NCBI GenBank assembly: GCA_021773555.1
Contig: JAJFKA010000113.1
Span: 47,619-111,618, forward strand
DNA from: Gammaproteobacteria bacterium
Lineage (GTDB): Bacteria > Pseudomonadota > Gammaproteobacteria > Pseudomonadales > Azotimanducaceae
Direction of reading: 5' to 3'
Length of the DNA stretch: 64,000 nt
Shown: positions 58,422 to 64,000 of the stretch, piece after piece
Layout: each line of letters begins with the position of its first letter
Numbering within the stretch: position 1 is the first letter of the stretch
The notes under the pieces: generated by a model
The model's input: the letters and a program-made list of their open reading frames with translations, nothing else
Database searches by the model: none
What the model was told of the DNA's origin: nothing
Made by a program: the position numbers and the translations under genes

Positions 58422-61028
58422 ATGAGAATCCGCATTGCCGCGAATCTAATCCTGCTAGTGACCTCGTCAGCTGCCTTTGCAGACACCATTGTATTCGGCA
58501 ATTTTACGGATCGGGACCATGCCATTGAGGCACAGAAAGCATTCTCCTCACTCTGCAAAACTCCGCTCAGGATTTCTGCCGGACCCGCATATCAACTGGA
58601 AGTGTCCCCGTCGAGTCAATTCAACACCTGTTTCCGGACTGTCCAGCGCCTGAGCCCGAAGGCTCGAATTCTGCGCACGATCGACACAGTTAATGCAAAC
58701 GATCCAGCGGTTCAGTCACGGAAAAAAGTTTCCACTGTGCCAGCGGGTTTCGAGGACCTGCTCGAACCACAAACCACCGAGGTCGACGTCTATTTTGGCG
58801 GTGTTTACCTCCGCTCAACCCTGGTGACCTATACCCCCACGGAAATCACCTTCCTGCAACCCGCGCAGCTCGTTGCAAAGATTCCTGACCTGCTTCGTCC
58901 GGATCAGGCGATTTCCAGTCTGGCATCTGAACTGCCCACGAACACTGAGTTCCTCTGCCTGAAGTCCAACCAGTGGAATTGCGGAAAACTCGATCCTGAA
59001 TCGCTAGAGGTTGTATTTAACGAAAGTCTCTTTCGTGTTGACCTGTTTATCGCACCGGCGTTGCTTGCGGTTCGCGATGCCAATGTCGACAAATTCCTTC
59101 CGCCCTCGAGCGCGGGCGCCTCCCTGCTCCATCAGATCAATGCGACCTATACAGGTGCTGAGGGTGAAGCAAATAACTACAATATCGGCAACGCCACCAC
59201 CCTGTCATTCCGGGAGACCCGCCTGCTCGCCCTCAGCAACGTGACTGGAGAAGACCACCTGACCGTCGACACCCTGGCAGTGCAGCGAGAAATATCGGGT
59301 CGCTTGTACCAGGCCGGTTACTTTCGCTCGAGCGCGGCAAACCTGGTTTTCGTCAATGAAACAGACTTTGCGGGTTTCACCATTGGTAGCTCGTTGGACA
59401 CCAGAACCGATCTGGATCAATCAGCAGGAAATGATCTACAGCTATTCCTGGACAGCCGCTCACGAGTTGACATCCTCAAAGACGGCCGACTCGTCAGCAC
59501 TCATATTTATGAGGCAGGCAATCAGATCCTGGACACTGGTGCGCTGCCTGGAGGAGCCTACGATGTGCTGCTTCGAATTCGCGACAACTTCGGGCGTGTA
59601 CGGGAAGAAATCCGCTTTTACGTCAAGACAAACGATATCCCGCCCCTGGACCACACCTTGTATTTCCTCGATTTTGGTGAACTGGTTACCAAACGGAAGG
59701 ATAGCGTACTGCCAGATACTAACGGCAAATCCCTGGTGCGCGCCGGAATCAGCAAACGCCTCTCCACGGATTTCGGCGGTCAGTTAGGCTTTATCAGGCA
59801 ACAGCATGATGCAGTGTTCGAAGCCGGACTGTTTAAGCTTGGGCGGTTCTACGACTTCAACCTGAATCTGGCCACAGGAAACAACAGCGACCGCGGCGTT
59901 AATTTCAATGCCCGACTTCGCGCCGGTCGCACGACGCTGCATACCAACCTGCGCCGCACCTGGACGCAATCAGTTTCACTCATGGGCCGTGAATCCACGC
60001 AGGCGAATGTCAGCCTGAATCTCCCACTCGGCAGAGGCTACTTGTCAATCACCGGTCGCTATAACCGGCAACTTTCGAAAACAGACAGGAATATCGGTTT
60101 ACGGTACGACTTCACGAGCTTGAACTATGGCTCATCGACTATCGATTTTGATTTCCAGATAACGCGTGATAACGACAATCTTCTGGCGCTGTTTGGCGTT
60201 CGTTTCAGTCGCGCTACTGGACGATGGCGGAACGAAATCGCTTCCCAGTACTACTACGACAGACCAGAAACCGTTGCCAGCCAATCGGGATTAATCAACA
60301 ACCTGAACACCGCATGGAACGATGGTAATCGATTCATTAGTGATGTGACATGGAATATGCGAGCCGTGGATGGACAGGATGACAGCAGTCTGGAGACCGA
60401 TCTCGAAGTTGCATCAGATCTCGGCAGGCTCAATGTTGATGCCAGTTATTCAGGTGAAGCAAAGCGGCTTAATTATGGCGCAAACCTGAATACCACCTTC
60501 ATCGCCAACACCGAAACCATCGCATTCGGCGGCAGAAACCAGGCGCGCTCGGCGCTGGTGATGGATATCGAAGGCGATATCGAGGACGCCTGGTTTGATG
60601 TGCAGGTCAATGGTGCGGCCAACGGCAGCGCGAAAATCGGTACCCGGACCGTCGTCGGCGTACAACCGTTTGAGACTTACCAGGTCGGTCTGATTCCCCG
60701 GGGTGAGTCGCTTGTAGATTTCAATGATCAGATCCAGACCGCAACTGTCTATCCAGGCAACGTGGTAACGATGAAGTTCAGGGCGACACGGGTATTGGTT
60801 GCTTTCGGGCAGATTAAAAGCGAGGCAGGCCAGGCAATTCCCAACGCGTTAATTGAAGGGGTTCACGGGCTCGCCACGACTGATGAGTTCGGCCTGTTTC
60901 AGGCGGAATTGGATTCCTCAACACGAACGATTTCAGTGCGCACGCGAACGAGCCAATGCAGCGTCAATCTACCTGAATTTGATCCGTCCAGAATGGTGGT
61001 GTCTCTGGGAGTCCTGACCTGCCGATAG
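58422..61028 (+). CDS. Chaperone-usher outer-membrane usher, TcfC/CooC type
   Basis: An 868-residue protein. A signal peptide (ILLVTSSAAFAD) precedes an unusual N-terminal segment (TIVFGNFTDRDHAIEAQKAF, then YQLEVSP) with a SPOR-like look. From about residue 125, VDVYFGGVYLRSTLVTYT starts the usher N-domain, a plug-like segment follows with DSRSRVDILKDGRLV, and then a long barrel of alternating strands (about 420-690). The C-terminal E-set domains contain WFDVQVNGAANG and FGQIKSEAGQAIPNALIEG. It exports and polymerises chaperone-bound subunits. It belongs to the alternate (CS1/alpha-like) group rather than the FimD group. Confidence 0.8.
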   Translation: MRIRIAANLILLVTSSAAFADTIVFGNFTDRDHAIEAQKAFSSLCKTPLRISAGPAYQLEVSPSSQFNTCFRTVQRLSPKARILRTIDTVNANDPAVQSRKKVSTVPAGFEDLLEPQTTEVDVYFGGVYLRSTLVTYTPTEITFLQPAQLVAKIPDLLRPDQAISSLASELPTNTEFLCLKSNQWNCGKLDPESLEVVFNESLFRVDLFIAPALLAVRDANVDKFLPPSSAGASLLHQINATYTGAEGEANNYNIGNATTLSFRETRLLALSNVTGEDHLTVDTLAVQREISGRLYQAGYFRSSAANLVFVNETDFAGFTIGSSLDTRTDLDQSAGNDLQLFLDSRSRVDILKDGRLVSTHIYEAGNQILDTGALPGGAYDVLLRIRDNFGRVREEIRFYVKTNDIPPLDHTLYFLDFGELVTKRKDSVLPDTNGKSLVRAGISKRLSTDFGGQLGFIRQQHDAVFEAGLFKLGRFYDFNLNLATGNNSDRGVNFNARLRAGRTTLHTNLRRTWTQSVSLMGRESTQANVSLNLPLGRGYLSITGRYNRQLSKTDRNIGLRYDFTSLNYGSSTIDFDFQITRDNDNLLALFGVRFSRATGRWRNEIASQYYYDRPETVASQSGLINNLNTAWNDGNRFISDVTWNMRAVDGQDDSSLETDLEVASDLGRLNVDASYSGEAKRLNYGANLNTTFIANTETIAFGGRNQARSALVMDIEGDIEDAWFDVQVNGAANGSAKIGTRTVVGVQPFETYQVGLIPRGESLVDFNDQIQTATVYPGNVVTMKFRATRVLVAFGQIKSEAGQAIPNALIEGVHGLATTDEFGLFQAELDSSTRTISVRTRTSQCSVNLPEFDPSRMVVSLGVLTCR

Positions 61029-61124
61029 AAATGCTCATCCAGGCAGACAACAGCGCTGGCTGAAATTTCTCACCGGCAGATAATCCTGTTAGTCTCCCAT
61101 CAATACAAATTCTTCGGAGCTGTC

Positions 61125-62249
61125 ATGCCAGAAGCCAGAATGGCGTACCCAAAACTTCGCCATCCATTTGAAGCAAAGCCAATCAATCCCACCGGCGGAA
61201 CAACAATTCTGTACGCGGGGAAAACTACAGGACTGACTGAAACTCTTCCAGGTGATGGGCTCTGGATAACACCACAGGATCTGACACGAATAAACGGTTT
61301 TGAGCTCAAACCCGAAGGTGCGTGCTTTCAGGAACTGTGCATTCCGCTAAAGGAAAATTCCGAATTACTGAAACGGGTCGACGATCAGCAATGGTTTAAT
61401 CTCCAGGCGTTTGCGGATTGGCTTGGACAGCCGTACATGGTTGACGCAGACACCCGGGCCTGGAGCTTCGGGGAGATACCGGCAAAGAGGCAAGGCATGA
61501 TGGCAGATGCCATGGCGCCGGAATTCGAGGTGCTTGATCGCCAGGGCAATGTCGTTCGGATGTCAGACTTTAAAGGTAAAAAGGCTCTCATTATGACCTG
61601 GTCCTCGTGGTGAGGTTGCCAACTTGATGTGCCCGTGTGGCAGCATATATACGAAGAACTGAGCGATTCCGATTTTGTTATTATTTCCGCGGCACAGGAT
61701 ACCGGGGGCGAAGCTGTCGCCGGTCCAATTTTTGACGCGGCTGGCGCGACCTACATCCAGATCGTCGATGTCAATCACACTATCAGCAACGTCTTTAACT
61801 TTATCAACGTGCCCGCTGCCGCCTGGATAGACGAAACCGGAAAAATTGTCCGAATCGATGAAGGCACCTATGCGAAGACACACCCTTTTGGGGGCAACGA
61901 TGTCTATGCACCCGCGTTAATCGACTGGGTTAAAAACGGGGCTGAGAGTGATTACGTCCAATCAGCAAACACGGTAACAAAAAATATTCGTGAGCAGTCG
62001 TTCGACGAGCAAAAAGCTCATGCTGCGTTTCGCCTCGGTAACTTTTTCCGTGAATCCGGTGACGTTGACAGGGCCGAGTTTTACTGGGAACAAGCCCGCA
62101 TATTGAATCCAGACAGTGTCAACTATTTTCGCCAGAATTTGACGCTCTCAGCCGAAGGATCTGCAGGTGAATCTTTCATGAAGTTTGTTACAGAATACGT
62201 CGGACAAGGCAAGGACTACTACCGCCCGCTGGACCTGAAAGAAAAATAG
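61125..62249 (+). CDS. Predicted selenoprotein: redoxin/TlpA-like thioredoxin-fold protein with in-frame TGA (Sec163)
   Basis: One frame runs from ATG 61125 (GGAG at 61116-61119) to 62249, interrupted only by TGA at 61611-61613. The text around it reads MTWSSW-(TGA)-GCQLDVPVW; cytoplasmic TlpA-like homologues have W.SWCGCR.DLP.W, so TGA sits on the first redox cysteine. Both sides of the codon are coherent: before it a small N-terminal domain and APEFEVLDRQGNVVRMSDFKGKK, after it the thioredoxin strands VIISAAQDTGG, NVPAAAWIDETGKIVRIDEG and a C-terminal TPR-like helix pair. A SECIS-like hairpin follows. Read as selenocysteine the product has 374 residues. The alternative is a nonsense mutation in a pseudogene. 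Confidence 0.75.
61627..61646 (+). promoter_or_regulatory. Candidate bacterial SECIS hairpin
   Basis: Thirteen bases after the TGA, ATGTGCC (61627-61633) pairs with GGCA and CAT (61639-61646) with one bulged G at 61643, enclosing a five-base loop CGTGT whose second base is G. A short helix with a bulge and a G in the first two loop positions, about 20 nt from UGA, is what bacterial SelB-binding elements look like. A competing stem GTTGCCA/TGGCAGC (61615-61644) is also possible. Confidence 0.55.
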
Positions 62250-62267
62250 CGCTGCAGCCCATCTACC

Positions 62268-63275
62268 CTATTGGGGAGATATTAAAACCGTCAAGGTATC
62301 GCTGTAGCTATCAGCAGGGACCAGATTCATATCGCTGGCCAGTATTGTTATGGTCAGTTTCGAATTGTCGGACCCGCCACAGTTAACCGCAGCATTATTC
62401 CCGTTACCAGACAGTATGGCTGACTGAACCTCGCTACCAGGCCCCGCAGCAAGGTCCGCCTTAAAATAGAGTGTGTAGGGAACCGCAGCGCTCAGGCCAC
62501 CATTAACCAGGTAAAAATTATCACTGGCGTCCTGGTTCGGCGAAGACACCTGTATCCCGTAGGCTGCAGTATCGTTGTTGCTGTAAACGCAGAAACTCTC
62601 GATTGCATTAATATTGCCCCCACCCGTATAGGTTCCCAGATTAACGTTATTCAGATTGGTCACTCTCACAATGCTGGATACTCTGAGGTCAGCCCGGAAA
62701 TTATCGGTGTCTGCGACGCTGCCGGAACTTCCTCCGAGGCCAATTGCCCGAAGCCTTGCCCGGTACGGCCCTGCTCTGGCCTGTTCGAGTTCGGCATTTG
62801 CAATGATGATCCGGAGCTGTGAATTTTTACCATTACGGCAACCCTTGAATTGCCCCGTATGCGTGTGCCCATCCAGGGTGTTGTCGATCAGCGCAACCCA
62901 GGCGTTACCTGCTTTTCTATCCCGATGTTGCACCTGGATGGCGATTCTTGCATTGCCGGTATTGGTGTCATCATTATCGAGGTACATAAAGAAGCCCGCC
63001 GGTGCACTCCTGTCCGCAACTTTGAATGTGTACAGCTCATGCACGGCAGGCGGTACCACCGCAGGTGGAGGATCGTTATAGGCGTTGTTGTAGTTTGATG
63101 AGGCAATACAGAAGGTTGCGGTCTTCGACTGGCCGCCGTCCCCATAAGCCCAATTGCCGAAGTTCAGCGCGGCGTTCGGAACATTATAAAGATTGAAATA
63201 GTCAGCCACGCCTGCGCTAACGCCACTGGCCATGCTCGATATCATGAACACCAGGATGATTTTACATGCACGCAT
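62268..63275 (-). CDS. Two-domain spore coat U-like pilus subunit or tip adhesin
   Basis: A 335-residue exported protein (signal peptide IILVFMISSMASGVSA). It has two similar beta domains: one at about 25-185 (NFGNWAYGDGG, ATFCIASSN, YRARLRAIG) and one at about 195-335 (NLGTYTGGGNI, ESFCVYSNND, then CGGSDNSKLTITILASDM and YSDTLTVLISP). The second ends like other subunits of this locus. A lone two-domain subunit fits a tip adhesin. ATG 63275 is preferred to 63326 because AGGA precedes it and a signal peptide follows at once. It is opposite in direction to the usher. Confidence 0.65.
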   Translation of the reverse strand: MRACKIILVFMISSMASGVSAGVADYFNLYNVPNAALNFGNWAYGDGGQSKTATFCIASSNYNNAYNDPPPAVVPPAVHELYTFKVADRSAPAGFFMYLDNDDTNTGNARIAIQVQHRDRKAGNAWVALIDNTLDGHTHTGQFKGCRNGKNSQLRIIIANAELEQARAGPYRARLRAIGLGGSSGSVADTDNFRADLRVSSIVRVTNLNNVNLGTYTGGGNINAIESFCVYSNNDTAAYGIQVSSPNQDASDNFYLVNGGLSAAVPYTLYFKADLAAGPGSEVQSAILSGNGNNAAVNCGGSDNSKLTITILASDMNLVPADSYSDTLTVLISPQ

Positions 63276-63583
63276 CGGCTGGTTTCCTGTGGCCGTAAAA
63301 ATTGAACTCAACTGCGAGCATATCATCAGTATCCAGCGTCACAGAGGCTGCGATCATTAGCGTGGTGCGCGGCAATGGTGCCAGTTTCACGAGAGTCAGC
63401 GTTTCGACAATGCCGGTCCGGGACCGATCCCGGTTGCACATCGCTATCTGCACGGGATTCGGCAGGCATCGCCACAACCGCCTCGACCTGATGCCGTTCA
63501 ACCAGCACCTCAATTCCGAAAACCGCGTTGGCCGTCAGGAAAATCCCGGCAGCAATCAAAACTTCGATTATGTATGACTTCAT
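63262..63583 (-). pseudogene. Possible frameshifted small secreted protein gene
   Basis: A strong GGAGGT precedes ATG 63583, and the first 23 residues form a clear signal peptide (IIEVLIAAGIFLTANAVFG). After about 50 codons this frame turns unnatural, while the next frame reads well (IVETLTLVKLAPLPRTT, MIAASVTLDTDDMLAVEFNF) and ends at 63262, overlapping the following gene start by 14 bases. A one-base shift near the GC-rich 63410-63435 would join them into about 106 residues. Recent frameshift, sequencing error or programmed +1 shift cannot be told apart. If it is not frameshifted, the gene is the 85-codon frame 63326-63583. Confidence 0.4.
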
Positions 63584-63787
63584 TTTGCGACCTCCGGCAG
63601 ACTGCTGCCGTGTTCATCGTTTAACGTTTATGTAAACCACAAAAAGACCAGGTACAAGCCTCGTGCCAACTCGCGATCTCCGAAATCATTCACATAAATA
63701 TCAAGAGGTTAAGTCCTATAGGCCGATGTATTTCTAGCGTCGACGGGTGACCACTTCAGTCCGGTTTTTACGATTTTAGGCACCGCG

Positions 63788-63815
63788 CAAAAAAAAAGGG
63801 CTCTTGCGAGCCCGA
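63788..63815 (-). terminator. Rho-independent terminator (minus strand) after the partial pilin gene
   Basis: On the minus strand GGGCTC-GCAA-GAGCCC (63813-63798) is followed by nine T residues (63797-63789). It ends the transcript of the pilin gene that enters from the right edge. The interval 63584-63787 between this terminator and the next gene shows no gene and presumably holds that gene's promoter. Confidence 0.9.
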
Positions 63816-63838
63816 GTGGGGGATTCTAAAGGAGTCCG

Positions 63839-64000
63839 TTACAGCGGTTCTACCAGGACCGTCATGGTAGCCGTGTAGTCATTACCTGAACTGACTTTTA
63901 ACAGGTCTGCCTGGGCGAAGTTCACTTCAATCGCGCCGTTGTCGGCACCGCCACAGTTGGTGGTATTCGCACCCGCCATACCGGCGCTGGCCACGCTGTA
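63839..64000 (-). CDS. Spore coat U-like pilin subunit, C-terminal part
   Basis: Fifty-three codons plus TAA, open to the window edge. The peptide includes NTTNCGGADNGAIEVNF, ADLLKVSSGNDYTATMT and ends VLVEPL, the same C-terminal strand pattern (NCGG..N..I.V.....DL......YT.TMTVLV.P) as the two-domain subunit 500 bp away. It is therefore probably another secreted SCPU-type subunit of the same pilus. The rest lies beyond the window. Confidence 0.75.
   Translation of the reverse strand, partial: YSVASAGMAGANTTNCGGADNGAIEVNFAQADLLKVSSGNDYTATMTVLVEPL

Overview
The window is chromosomal DNA of a gammaproteobacterium, most likely a free-living, possibly marine relative of the Pseudomonas/Cellvibrio side of the class. 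No rRNA, tRNA, CRISPR array, phage or complete insertion sequence was seen. From about 15.5 kb to 56.4 kb the order is gltBD, aroB-aroK-pilQPONM, mrcA, rpmE, priA, an ftsN-like gene, hslVU, ubiE-ubiB, hisIE, tatABC, dtd, pip, typA, a PP-loop thiolase, glnA, ntrBC. From memory this follows one long segment of the Pseudomonas aeruginosa chromosome. The taxonomic statement rests on this synteny and on protein motifs, not on a marker-gene search.

Layout. 0-14 kb: the end of a molybdate ABC-transporter ATPase gene (modC) overlapping srkA; an acyltransferase, an acetyltransferase, a TauE-type permease and HemJ; a four-gene unit of an EF-hand protein, ECF sigma factor, anti-sigma-like protein and periplasmic sensor; syd-aroA-START protein; an alkylation-repair pair (ogt and an ada/alkA fusion); a cupin of the mannose-6-phosphate isomerase type; a GDSL lipoprotein esterase and malate dehydrogenase. 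14-26 kb: a 150-bp element with long inverted repeats, an AAA ATPase, gltBD behind a long structured leader, and a 1406-residue Ig-repeat lipoprotein. 26-36 kb: aroB, aroK, type IV pilus alignment genes pilMNOPQ, and divergent mrcA. 36-51 kb: replication restart, cell division, HslVU protease, ubiquinone, histidine, Tat export and tRNA quality-control genes. 51-56.4 kb: the nitrogen-control block, with a sigma-54 promoter and paired NtrC sites before glnA and a near-perfect NtrC site before ntrB. 56.5-64 kb: an accessory chaperone-usher pilus locus with spore-coat-U-like subunits.

How the genes work together: GltBD and GlnA form the GS/GOGAT ammonium assimilation cycle, and NtrBC controls it. 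AroA, AroB and AroK are three shikimate-pathway steps. PilMNOPQ builds the type IV pilus secretin and alignment complex next to the bifunctional peptidoglycan synthase. UbiE and UbiB act in ubiquinone synthesis.

Most notable points: (1) a thioredoxin-fold gene at 61125-62249 interrupted by one in-frame TGA exactly where the family has its redox cysteine, followed by a SECIS-like hairpin, so probably a selenoprotein; (2) two copies of a short repeat with CTAGCCCGC termini, each sitting precisely on the TAG stop codon of a gene (ubiE and a pilus chaperone); (3) a proline iminopeptidase whose catalytic serine codon is glycine; (4) a PP-loop/TusA pair where relatives carry thiI; (5) a 150-bp perfect-arm inverted-repeat element upstream of mdh.
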